A stretch of DNA of 10,523 nt from Anaerolineales bacterium UBA6131 (GTDB lineage: Bacteria; Chloroflexota; Anaerolineae; UBA2200). Shown piece by piece: positions 1 through 5,602 of the stretch; positions within the stretch are counted from its first letter, which is position 1; each line of letters begins with the position of its first letter. The translations under genes were made by a program, and so were the position numbers. The notes under the pieces are model-generated. The model ran no database searches and was not told where the DNA came from. It was given only the letters and a program-made list of their open reading frames with translations. The stretch is from NCBI GenBank assembly GCA_002435875.1, contig DIVN01000281.1, positions 1-10,523 of the forward strand, read 5' to 3'.

Positions 1-91
1 TACGATAGAACGTCTCGCTGGGCTCTTCGCTCCAGATGCGTCTTTGGCTCAGATCGACGTGCAAGATCTTCCCAGTCCATCCAAAGGCCAT
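1..91 (-). CDS. Aldehyde ferredoxin oxidoreductase family, N-terminal fragment (runs off left edge)
   Basis: An ATG at 91-89 on the minus strand follows a strong Shine-Dalgarno GGAGGTG (101-95) and opens a frame that stays open for all 30 codons to the window edge. The visible residues contain GWTGKILHVDLS (residues 4-15), then a charged stretch and FYR. This closely matches the start of the tungsten-dependent aldehyde ferredoxin oxidoreductase (AOR/FOR/WOR) family, whose N-terminal beta strand reads G-x-x-G-K-I-L-x-V-D-L-S/T, with a GGRGL loop that would come next and lies outside. Members are cytoplasmic W- or Mo-pterin, Fe4S4 enzymes of about 600 residues that oxidise aldehydes to acids with ferredoxin. 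The gene is third in a row after gntR and the phosphodiesterase on the same strand, 83 bases downstream of the latter, so it is probably co-transcribed and controlled by the GntR. The family call rests on 30 residues only; substrate, cysteine ligands and completeness cannot be judged. Confidence 0.75.
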   Translation of the reverse strand, partial: MAFGWTGKILHVDLSQRRIWSEEPSETFYR

Positions 92-110
92 CTTCACCTC
101 CGTCGATGTG

Positions 111-134
111 CCGCGCTGATCATGGCCAGCGCGG
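111..134. repeat. Inverted repeat between phosphodiesterase and AOR genes
   Basis: CCGCGCTG (111-118) and CAGCGCGG (127-134) are perfect 8-bp arms around an 8-base loop. On the minus-strand transcript this would form a stable hairpin between the phosphodiesterase stop and the AOR Shine-Dalgarno. No U-tract follows, so it is not a classical terminator. An intercistronic processing or stabilising stem, or a protein site, is possible. Confidence 0.5.
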
Positions 135-174
135 CGTCAACCCTTTCCTGCGCTCGAGCTGATCTACCTGGCAC

Positions 175-942
175 CTAGGACGGCAACGAATCGATCACCT
201 TGCGCAAGCGGTCCGGGTGATCTGCGCTTAGGCCGTCGACGGGCATGGTAGTCAGGATCTCCTTCCACTCCTCTTCCTTCCGTGCTCCCCAGGGCATAAA
301 GGCGATCCCTGCCGCGTGCAGCTCGTCTGCCAGCTCGGCCGAGGCGAATGGCCAGCGCGGCCGCATGACCGTGGCGCCAGTCGCCCTCGCCACTCCAACG
401 GCGTCAGCCAGTCGGCAGCTATAGAGCGGCCCCACCGCTACGTTCGGTTCCAGGTCCTTGACCCGGCGCAAGGCCTTGTGGTCAAAGGAGATGGCCACCA
501 CCTCATCCACCATTTCCCGTTTGCGCAATAGGTCAACCAGTTTCTCCTCGAGCCCCGGGTACGTGATCCAATCCGACTTGATCTCAATCGCCAACCAGAC
601 ACGTCCGTGCGCCCACTGCAGCACTTGGTCCAGCGTTGGGATCTGCAAGCGCATTCCCGCATACTTCGCATCGAAGCGTGAGCCGGCGTCCAATCCCTGC
701 AATTCGCGCAGGGTGTGATCGCGTACAAGCCCTTTGCCGCTCGTGGTGCGCTCCAACGAGAAATCGTGGATCACGACGAGGTGCCCGTCGCGCGACAGGT
801 GAATATCGAGCTCGAGGATATTGGCCCCCATCTCCAGCCCCTTCTCGAAGCTGAGCATGGTGTTCTCTGGATAGTACCCAGTCGCCCCGCGGTGGCCGAT
901 GAGCGAAATCGTGCCCGTCTTTTCTCTGCGCAAGTCAAGCAT
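175..942 (-). CDS. Glycerophosphodiester phosphodiesterase (GDPD/UgpQ-like)
   Basis: This 255-residue protein belongs to the GDPD family of TIM-barrel enzymes, which hydrolyse glycerophosphodiesters to sn-glycerol 3-phosphate and an alcohol. Visible family signatures are HRG (17-19) and PENT (25-28), E44 and D46 in LELDIHLS, HD (59-60), the AIEIK strand with E120 and K122, and a C-terminal DGLSADHPD (236-244). These supply the expected catalytic histidines and acidic metal ligands. No signal peptide is seen, so it should be cytoplasmic like UgpQ and act on imported substrate. The ATG at 942 was chosen because AAGGGGG lies just upstream (954-948) and the HRG motif then sits near the N-terminus as usual. 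The frame stays open 32 codons further upstream, but that extension lacks family features. It lies between gntR and AOR genes on the minus strand. Length is normal for the bacterial family (about 240-260). Natural substrate specificity is not visible. Confidence 0.93.
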   Translation of the reverse strand: MLDLRREKTGTISLIGHRGATGYYPENTMLSFEKGLEMGANILELDIHLSRDGHLVVIHDFSLERTTSGKGLVRDHTLRELQGLDAGSRFDAKYAGMRLQIPTLDQVLQWAHGRVWLAIEIKSDWITYPGLEEKLVDLLRKREMVDEVVAISFDHKALRRVKDLEPNVAVGPLYSCRLADAVGVARATGATVMRPRWPFASAELADELHAAGIAFMPWGARKEEEWKEILTTMPVDGLSADHPDRLRKVIDSLPS

Positions 943-968
943 GCTATCCCCCTTGAGTATTGGGTTCG

Positions 969-996
969 GCCTGGAGGTTCGGATCTTGCTCCAGGC
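969..996. repeat. Inverted repeat between gntR and phosphodiesterase genes
   Basis: GCCTGGAG (969-976) and CTCCAGGC (989-996) form perfect 8-bp arms with a 12-base loop, inside the 132-base minus-strand gap between the gntR stop and the phosphodiesterase start. No T-run follows on the minus strand, so termination is unlikely. It may be an intercistronic mRNA hairpin. Confidence 0.45.
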
Positions 997-1074
997 TCGA
1001 GCGTTACCCTGCATCATCCCCTGCACACGTGGAGCCACAGGGGGCGGTTACATCGTGCGCGAGGTATCTTGCTG

Positions 1075-1872
1075 CTAGCGCGGGATCCAGTGGAAGTAAC
1101 GATAGCAGTCCCCGCGGTAGCTCATACGCCCAAAGCCCAGGGCGGACCCATCCTGGAGGTACCATACGCGTTGCACCAGCACCATCGGGTCGCCCGGTGA
1201 GATGTCGAGCAGGCGAGCTTCTTTCTTGGACGCAGCAATGGCCTCCAGGCTCTCCTCAGCGCCGGCAAAGCGCAGTCCCTGACTCTCCACGGTGCGAAAC
1301 AGAGACCCTCTTCCTTCGAGATCCTGTCGCTGCAGTCGTACGTTGAGGTCAGCGCGCACCCAACACACCTGATAGGCGACCGGGCGTTCGTCAGCAGTGC
1401 GCAGGCGCTCGTAGCGTATGGCAGCCGTGCCTACAGGAATGTGCATGTGCTGTGCTATTGTAGACGCAAGCTTCACCTGGCGAAAACTGAGCAGCCGCGC
1501 ACTTGGCTTCTGACCACGCTGCAGCATCTCCTCGCTAAAGCTGTGCATCCGCTCGATCGAGGTCTCCATCTTGGACGCCGCGACAAAGGTTCCCTTGCCC
1601 TGGATGCGGCTCAGCAGCCCGTCGCGCACCAGCTCGTTGAGCGCCTGGCGCACGGTGGTGCGACTTAGCCCATAGGCTGCTTGCAGCTCGGACTCGGTCG
1701 GGATGCGCCCGCCACGGGGCCAGGTGCCGGATCGGATCGCCGCGGCTATGATCTGCTTGAGCTGATAGTAGAGGGGCAGGGGAGAGTCCCGCGCGACCTT
1801 CGACGTGGTCTCTGTGGGGAGCGACGCTAGCGAAGCGGAGATGGGATGCGAATCTACGTGAGCCAGGCTCAT
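1075..1872 (-). CDS. GntR-family transcriptional regulator, HutC/UTRA subfamily
   Basis: This 265-residue regulator has the two-domain layout of HutC-type GntR repressors. A winged helix-turn-helix occupies about residues 31-97 (PLYYQLKQII, then RIPTESELQAAYGLSRTTVR, then LVRDGLLSRIQGKGTFV). A UTRA ligand-binding domain occupies about residues 117-258, ending in the usual strand pattern VLVQRVWYLQDGSALGFGRMSYRG. UTRA domains bind small metabolites, often sugar phosphates or amino-acid derivatives, which release DNA. The ATG at 1872 is preferred because GGAGAG (1886-1881) lies 8 bases upstream; the GTG at 1881 overlaps that site. About 30 residues precede the DNA-binding domain, a little longer than usual. 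The gene is divergent from the dehydrogenase/transport arm and first in a run with the phosphodiesterase and AOR genes. That suggests local control of both arms and autoregulation. Ligand and sign of regulation are inferred, not seen. Confidence 0.93.
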   Translation of the reverse strand: MSLAHVDSHPISASLASLPTETTSKVARDSPLPLYYQLKQIIAAAIRSGTWPRGGRIPTESELQAAYGLSRTTVRQALNELVRDGLLSRIQGKGTFVAASKMETSIERMHSFSEEMLQRGQKPSARLLSFRQVKLASTIAQHMHIPVGTAAIRYERLRTADERPVAYQVCWVRADLNVRLQRQDLEGRGSLFRTVESQGLRFAGAEESLEAIAASKKEARLLDISPGDPMVLVQRVWYLQDGSALGFGRMSYRGDCYRYFHWIPR

Positions 1873-1890
1873 TGTCACCACTCTCCAATC

Positions 1891-1914
1891 ACAAGCAGCG
1901 CTTTAATTGCTTGT
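1891..1914. repeat. Inverted repeat in gntR leader
   Basis: ACAAGCA (1891-1897) and TGCTTGT (1908-1914) are perfect 7-bp arms separated by 10 bases. The repeat lies just upstream of the plus-strand -35 box and within the predicted 5' leader of the gntR transcript, close to its Shine-Dalgarno. It could be a second operator or an mRNA hairpin that shields gntR translation. Confidence 0.4.
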
Positions 1915-1922
1915 CTGCCTGC

Positions 1923-1951
1923 TTGACATCTGTGGCCTGATGCTGTACAAT
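1923..1951 (+). promoter_or_regulatory. Sigma-70-type promoter for the dehydrogenase/transport arm
   Basis: TTGACA (1923-1928, exact -35 consensus), a 17-base spacer and TACAAT (1946-1951, five of six -10 matches) point rightward. Transcription should start near 1958, giving a leader of about 165 bases before the dehydrogenase ATG at 2124. The TCGTG cluster lies immediately at and after the predicted start, where a bound repressor would block it. Confidence 0.8.
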
Positions 1952-1955
1952 ACTC

Positions 1956-1980
1956 CACGAGATAACATCGTGTCATCGTG
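1956..1980. promoter_or_regulatory. Candidate GntR operator: cluster of TCGTG half-sites
   Basis: CACGA (1956-1960) and TCGTG (1968-1972) form a perfect inverted repeat with a 7-base centre. A further TCGTG (1976-1980) arises because CATCGTGT is repeated in direct tandem (1966-1973 and 1974-1981). The cluster lies between the two predicted transcription starts (about 1958 and 1984), so one bound dimer could shut both promoters. Assignment to the adjacent regulator is inference from position and symmetry. Confidence 0.5.
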
Positions 1981-1990
1981 TTGTACCTAC

Positions 1991-2019
1991 ATTATACCGC
2001 AAACCGTCCATTGTGTCAA
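1991..2019 (-). promoter_or_regulatory. Perfect-consensus sigma-70-type promoter for the gntR arm
   Basis: Read on the minus strand, TTGACA (2019-2014), a 17-base spacer and TATAAT (1996-1991) match both consensus hexamers exactly at the optimal spacing. The predicted start is near 1984, giving a leader of about 110 bases before the gntR ATG at 1872. The transcript runs leftward through the plus-strand promoter, so the two promoters face each other and overlap. Such a strong core promoter before a regulator gene implies it is normally held down. Confidence 0.85.
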
Positions 2020-2033
2020 TGTCCGTTCGACAC
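2013..2033. promoter_or_regulatory. Inverted repeat overlapping the gntR promoter -35 box
   Basis: GTGTC (2013-2017) and GACAC (2029-2033) are perfect 5-bp arms separated by 11 bases, covering the -35 element of the minus-strand promoter. It could be another operator. The arms are short and the -35 consensus itself contributes part of the symmetry, so confidence is low. Confidence 0.3.
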
Positions 2034-2123
2034 TTGGGAGACCTGAAACAACTGCACGATCATTGAATGAGCCGACCGGCATTAGCCGGCCAGCATCCCG
2101 TACAGGTCCAAAAGGGGGTATCG

Positions 2124-3245
2124 ATGTCTAGCGTACGAGCCGCTGTGATGACCGCTCCGGGCAAGATTGAGATTCGTGAAGTAGCGTGGCCCACCGTCCC
2201 CGATGATTGCTTCCTTATGAAAGTCGACGAGCTAGGTCTGTGTGGCAGCGATAAGCACATGTACCTCGGCCACATGCAAGTTCCTTTCCCCGTGGTCTTT
2301 GGGCACGAGGCCGTTGGGCACATCGCCAAGCTAGGCTCCAAGGCCAACGACTCGATGAATATCATCGGCGGGCCGCTACAAGAGGGCGACGCGGTAATCA
2401 TTGTGCCCAGCTCGGATGCGTGCCACCATTGCACCATGTGCCTCCATGCTCCCGACCGCCCGTATCTGTGCCCCAACCGTGAAGTCCACGGTTTTCTCAA
2501 CCTTTCGGGCCCCGAAGACCTGCGCGGTGGGTCTGCAGAGTACATGATCATCCGCCCGCGCTCCTGGGTTTTCAAGGCGCCGGCCGATCTTCCTGCTGAA
2601 CGGCGCGTGTTGGCCGAGCCCGCGGCCGTGGCCACACGTGCTGTGGAGAAGGCACTGATGCCAGGCCTGCCTACCAGCGGCAGCGGATTGGGCATTGGCA
2701 AGAGCGTCGTCGTGCAGGGCGTGGGGCCCATCGGATTGCTGATCGTGGCCGTCTTGCGCTATGCTGGGGCTGGGCAGATCATCGCCACCGACTCTGTCAA
2801 TAGCCGCCTGGAGATGGCCAGCAAGCTGGGTGCCACGGAACTGCTCAACATCACTTCCAGCAATGTGGCCCAACGCATGGAGCGTGTGCGAGCGCTGACG
2901 GAGGGCCTGGGTGCCGACGTGGTCATTGAGGCGGCCGGCGTGCCAGCCGCTTTCGCTGAGTCGCTGCAATTGGTGCGGCGCGGCGGCATCGTCATCGAGA
3001 TCGGCCACTATACCGATTCGGGTGCCGTGGAAATCCACCCGTGGACCATCTGCAACAAGGACCTGGATGTCCGCGGCGTTTGGGCTTATCCGCAGATGCA
3101 ATTCGAACCGGCTCTACGTTTTCTGGCGGGCTGTACTTTGCCCCTTGAGTCGATCATCAGCCATCGCATTCCCCTTGATGACGTCGCCCATGGCCTTGAC
3201 TTGATGGGCACGGAGGGAGTGCTCAAGGTCGTCGTGACGCCCTGA
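2124..3245 (+). CDS. Zinc-dependent medium-chain dehydrogenase (polyol/threonine dehydrogenase-like)
   Basis: This 373-residue enzyme belongs to the medium-chain (MDR) alcohol dehydrogenase family, which oxidises a secondary or primary alcohol with NAD(P). Catalytic zinc ligands are visible as C40 in GLCGSD, H61 in the GHE motif and E165 in LAEPAAV. The structural zinc lobe has C100, C103, C106 and C116; the last gap is 9 residues, slightly longer than usual. The Rossmann fold shows GVGPIG (199-204), and an acidic D223 ends the second strand, favouring NAD over NADP. The ATG at 2124 follows AAAGGGGG (2111-2118); an in-frame start at 2067 would add 19 residues without family features. It is the first gene behind the plus-strand promoter and is followed 10 bases later by the SnoaL-like gene. 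Glu as third zinc ligand and the general pattern resemble sorbitol and threonine dehydrogenases more than ethanol dehydrogenases. The substrate is unknown; in this locus an imported polyol, sugar or sugar derivative is plausible. Confidence 0.92.
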   Translation: MSSVRAAVMTAPGKIEIREVAWPTVPDDCFLMKVDELGLCGSDKHMYLGHMQVPFPVVFGHEAVGHIAKLGSKANDSMNIIGGPLQEGDAVIIVPSSDACHHCTMCLHAPDRPYLCPNREVHGFLNLSGPEDLRGGSAEYMIIRPRSWVFKAPADLPAERRVLAEPAAVATRAVEKALMPGLPTSGSGLGIGKSVVVQGVGPIGLLIVAVLRYAGAGQIIATDSVNSRLEMASKLGATELLNITSSNVAQRMERVRALTEGLGADVVIEAAGVPAAFAESLQLVRRGGIVIEIGHYTDSGAVEIHPWTICNKDLDVRGVWAYPQMQFEPALRFLAGCTLPLESIISHRIPLDDVAHGLDLMGTEGVLKVVVTP

Positions 3246-3255
3246 GGAGAACCGT

Positions 3256-3831
3256 ATGGTCTCTGATCCCGAAGCCGTTAGCGCGGTCCGTGCCGTACTG
3301 CAGGCTTTCCAGGATGGCTACGTCAAACGCGATCTGCGCACGCTTGATGCCTTCATGGAGTTGTTCGTGCGCGACGACGATCTGGAGGTGATCGGCACCG
3401 GAGCCATCGATCCCGGCGTCTTTGACTGGTGCCTGGGTCCGGCCGATGCGCGCAGGATCGTGCAGGTGGATTGGGAAGGCTGGGGTGACTTGCAGCTCGA
3501 TGTTGCCGGCGCGCGCATCCATGTCCTGGGTGACGTGGCCTGGCTGGCGACGGCAGCCAACGTCACGCAGAACATTCCGGCCGCATCGGCCTACCAGGAT
3601 TGGCGAGAGAGAGCGCGCTCCCGGCTCGAATCAGCCGGCAGCAGCGAGGCTTCGCTGCTGGAGACGCTGGCTGAAGCGGCGATCACCATCAACGACACGC
3701 GGCAAGGGGATACCCACGTCTGGCCACTGCGCTTCACTGCAGTGCTACTGCGCCGCCAGGGACGCTGGCTCTTCCATGGCATGACCTTTTCGTTTCCTAC
3801 CGTCGCGCTGCCGGCCATTCGACGATCGTGA
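3256..3831 (+). CDS. SnoaL/NTF2-like cone-fold protein
   Basis: This 191-residue protein looks like the SnoaL-like branch of the NTF2 superfamily. An N-terminal helical segment (AVLQAFQDGYVKRDLRTLDAF-like, about 11-33) leads to F/V-x-D-D-D-L-E-V-I-G-T-G (37-49), then beta strands RIHVLGDVAWLATAANVT (87-104), LRFTAVLLRRQGRWLFHGMTFSF (158-180). A final RQGRWLFHGMTFSFP is typical of these folds. Between strands lies a segment of about 45 residues (106-150), longer than the usual hairpin. Such proteins are small cytoplasmic isomerases, hydrolases or ligand-binding proteins. No catalytic residue can be assigned. GAGGAG (3244-3249) precedes the ATG, and the gap to the dehydrogenase stop is only 10 bases, so the two are surely co-transcribed and possibly act on the same metabolite. 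Function is otherwise unknown. Confidence 0.75.
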   Translation: MVSDPEAVSAVRAVLQAFQDGYVKRDLRTLDAFMELFVRDDDLEVIGTGAIDPGVFDWCLGPADARRIVQVDWEGWGDLQLDVAGARIHVLGDVAWLATAANVTQNIPAASAYQDWRERARSRLESAGSSEASLLETLAEAAITINDTRQGDTHVWPLRFTAVLLRRQGRWLFHGMTFSFPTVALPAIRRS

Positions 3832-3966
3832 TTGTGCTTGGCCGCGTGCCGACCCGAAGTACCGATGAGCTCGAGAGACATGCGGGAGGGGGTGGTTGGC
3901 GAAAGCATAGATGAGTGCGTGAACGCAAGAGATACTTGGCCGATTCACAAGAGGAGGATACGGATC

Positions 3967-5328
3967 ATGAGTAAGTCAGCTTTGAGAGTCGCGTTTCTGG
4001 CGATGGTGGTGGTTTCGCTGATCGTGGCCTGCGCCCCATCTGCCACCCCGACGCCCGTCATCGTCAAGGAGACCGCGGTCGTCAAGGAAACCGCTGTGGT
4101 CGTGGTAACTGCTACGCCACCGCCCAAGGCCGAGACAGTGGATGTGGTTTTCTGGTCGTCCTTGAGCGGTACCCTGGGCGAGACCACACAGGATCTGGTC
4201 TACCGCTTCAATTCCTCACAAGACGAAGTGAATGTCATCAACGAGTACCAGGGCGACTACTACACCACCCTGCAAAAGTTCCTGGCTGGCATGGCTGCCA
4301 AGAAGGTGCCTGACATCGTGCAGTTGGATGGCATGTACACCCCCTTCATGGCCTCACGCGGCGCCTATGCCAATATCGACGCACTGGTCAAGGGACCGGA
4401 CGGCATCGATGAGAGCGACCTGTTGGCAGGCTTTGCCGAAGGTGACAAGTACAACGGTTCTTACTATGCCTGGTCCTATGCCCGCAGCACACCGCTGTTG
4501 TACTTTAACACCGATGCCTTCGCTGAAGTCGGCCTGCCCCTCAAGGCGCCCGCAACGTGGGATGAGCTCGTTGCTGCGGCCCGCAAGCTGGTGAAGAAGA
4601 ATGAGAAGGGCGAGGTCGTGCGCTACGGCTTCTCTCTGGCCCTGCGCAACTGGTGGTTCCTGGAGTCCATGTTCATGTCCAACGGTGGCACCATGTATGA
4701 CGAAGCCACGCAGAGTGCGCCAATGACGCTCCCCGCCAATGTCGAGGTGATGAAGGCTATTCAGGACTTGATCAAAGAGGGCGTGTTCACCACCTCCAAA
4801 GACAGTGGTGCCCTCAGCACGGACTTTTTGCAGCAGAAGGCAGCGATGTGCTTCAAGTCGACTGCAGACCTTGCTGCTACGGTCAAGGCGGCAACCTTCA
4901 AGTGGGACGTAGGCTACATCCCCAAGTGGGACAACTATGTCGTCACGCCCGGTGGCTCGGTGCTGGCCATCGCTGCAGACTCACAGAAGAAGGAAGCGGC
5001 CTGGAAGTTCCTGAAGTGGATTACCTCTCCGGAGATCACGGCCGAGTACTCCATGCGCACTGGCTATATCGCTTTGCGCAAGTCGGCCCAGGAGACTGCC
5101 CGCTTGCAGGACCACTTTGCCAAGAACCCGCAGTTCAAGGTTGCGGTGGATCAGGCGCAGTATGCGGTTGGCTTGCCCCTGATCAAGGCTGTGCCCGTGG
5201 TCGTCGAAAACTTCTACAAGCTGCAGGAAGAGATCTTCGTCGGGCTTGCCCCAGTCGAAGCAACTGCCAAGAAGTACGGGGATATCATGACCGAGGAGTT
5301 CCAGTCCTGGCTGAAGGAACTTGGATAG
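3967..5328 (+). CDS. ABC transporter substrate-binding lipoprotein (family 1, UgpB/MalE-like)
   Basis: This 453-residue protein is an extracytoplasmic solute-binding protein anchored by lipid. It has a lipoprotein signal (Lys/Arg at 3-7, hydrophobic 8-20, lipobox IVAC with C22). A low-complexity tether (23-55) follows, in which KETAVV is repeated. The mature domain starts at VDVVFWSSLSGTLGE (58-72) and includes RSTPLLYFNTDAF (173-185), PATWDELVAAARKL (195-208) and PGGSVLAIAADS (328-339). This is the family 1 carbohydrate/glycerol-phosphate binding fold. By eye it resembles UgpB most (FW-S-G-LG start, YxGxYxxxL segment, PExxAEyxxxTGYixxxKxA near the C-terminus), but not every remembered glycerol-3-phosphate contact of UgpB appears kept. 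The ATG at 3967 has GAGGAGGA 8 bases upstream (3951-3958) and begins a proper signal peptide; the 45-codon open extension upstream does not. Two permease genes follow. Substrate remains open between a sugar, polyol and glycerophosphate compound. Confidence 0.93.
   Translation: MSKSALRVAFLAMVVVSLIVACAPSATPTPVIVKETAVVKETAVVVVTATPPPKAETVDVVFWSSLSGTLGETTQDLVYRFNSSQDEVNVINEYQGDYYTTLQKFLAGMAAKKVPDIVQLDGMYTPFMASRGAYANIDALVKGPDGIDESDLLAGFAEGDKYNGSYYAWSYARSTPLLYFNTDAFAEVGLPLKAPATWDELVAAARKLVKKNEKGEVVRYGFSLALRNWWFLESMFMSNGGTMYDEATQSAPMTLPANVEVMKAIQDLIKEGVFTTSKDSGALSTDFLQQKAAMCFKSTADLAATVKAATFKWDVGYIPKWDNYVVTPGGSVLAIAADSQKKEAAWKFLKWITSPEITAEYSMRTGYIALRKSAQETARLQDHFAKNPQFKVAVDQAQYAVGLPLIKAVPVVVENFYKLQEEIFVGLAPVEATAKKYGDIMTEEFQSWLKELG
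4063..4098 (+). repeat. Tandem 18-base repeat in lipoprotein tether
   Basis: Two adjacent 18-base units (4063-4080 and 4081-4098), differing at three positions, each encode VKETAV. The repeat lies in the flexible tether between the lipidated cysteine and the binding domain. Such Val/Lys/Glu/Thr-rich tethers vary in repeat number and are common in Chloroflexota solute-binding lipoproteins. Confidence 0.7.
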
Positions 5329-5350
5329 GCCTCTAAGCTGAACCGAGGAT

Positions 5351-5384
5351 GCAGGGGCTCTGGCCCAGAGCCGGGAGCCCCTGC
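5351..5384 (+). terminator. GC-rich stem-loop after the binding-protein gene (leaky terminator or mRNA stabiliser)
   Basis: GCAGGGGCTC (5351-5360) pairs perfectly with GAGCCCCTGC (5375-5384), a 10-bp stem with a 14-base loop, starting 22 bases after the stop codon. The tail is GCGTTTCGG, a poor T-tract, so read-through into the permease genes is expected. An overlapping alternative hairpin, GGCTCTG (5356-5362) with CAGAGCC (5366-5372), competes for the same bases. Confidence 0.55.
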
Positions 5385-5424
5385 GCGTTTCGGTCAATGT
5401 TCTCGGCGTAGCGGCTGATTCGGC

Positions 5425-5443
5425 CTCAATGTGAGGCATTGAG
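5425..5443. repeat. Inverted repeat in the binding-protein/permease gap
   Basis: CTCAATG (5425-5431) and CATTGAG (5437-5443) are perfect 7-bp arms with a 5-base loop. No T-run follows. It may contribute to the structured spacer RNA between the two parts of the transporter operon. Confidence 0.4.
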
Positions 5444-5538
5444 CGATTCTCCCCGCTAGCGTCGAGTTATCCGACTCGGCTCGGGCAGATAAGTTAGCGG
5501 TTATGATCTGAACGGGCCAGGCAGGTCAGTTTCGCGGA

Positions 5539-5570
5539 GCATGGAGCAGTCGTGAGTGCTTGCTCCATGC
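5539..5570. repeat. Inverted repeat upstream of the first permease
   Basis: GCATGGAGCA (5539-5548) and TGCTCCATGC (5561-5570) are perfect 10-bp arms with a 12-base loop, ending 21 bases before the Shine-Dalgarno of the first permease. There is no T-tract, so a 5' mRNA stem protecting the permease message, or an operator, is more likely than a terminator. Confidence 0.5.
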
Positions 5571-5602
5571 TGTCATTAGGCTTGATTCCTTGGAGGCTAG
5601 GT

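Larger units (their letters stand above)
5329..5602 (+). other. Long structured gap between binding-protein and permease genes
   Basis: This 274-base gap has no convincing gene. It holds three separate inverted repeats (5351-5384, 5425-5443, 5539-5570) and a weak one (CGAGT 5463-5467 with ACTCG 5474-5478). In many ABC operons a stem-loop after the binding-protein gene keeps that mRNA abundant relative to the permease part. That role is plausible here. No good promoter was found. Confidence 0.55.

Noticed and set aside
715..1346. Plus-strand open frames of 161 and 128 codons opposite the phosphodiesterase and gntR
   Set aside because: They are antisense to well-supported genes, have no convincing Shine-Dalgarno, and show no recognisable motifs.
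2076..2089. Small hairpin CCGGC-atta-GCCGG in the dehydrogenase leader
   Set aside because: Only 5 bp, in GC-rich sequence, without a T-run or link to the Shine-Dalgarno; easily chance.
2060..3101. Two long minus-strand open frames (223 and 241 codons) opposite the dehydrogenase
   Set aside because: The dehydrogenase has full zinc and NAD motifs in the plus frame. The antisense frames show low-complexity composition and no family signature.
3837..3942. Direct repeat CTTGGCCG (3837-3844, 3935-3942) and small palindrome TGCGT/ACGCA (3916-3927) before the lipoprotein gene
   Set aside because: Short, GC-rich and not placed around any promoter-like element; no basis for a function.
3832..3966. 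In-frame upstream extension of the binding lipoprotein by 45 codons
   Set aside because: It would bury the signal peptide and lipobox inside the chain. The ATG at 3967 has a strong Shine-Dalgarno and gives a canonical lipoprotein signal.
5479..5507. Possible promoter with TATGAT (5502-5507) in the binding-protein/permease gap
   Set aside because: No acceptable -35 hexamer lies 16-18 bases upstream, and the -10 match alone is expected by chance.
5552..5602. Earlier GTG start for the first permease
   Set aside because: It falls in the loop of the 5539-5570 inverted repeat and has no good Shine-Dalgarno. The GTG at 5603 has TTGGAGG at ideal spacing.
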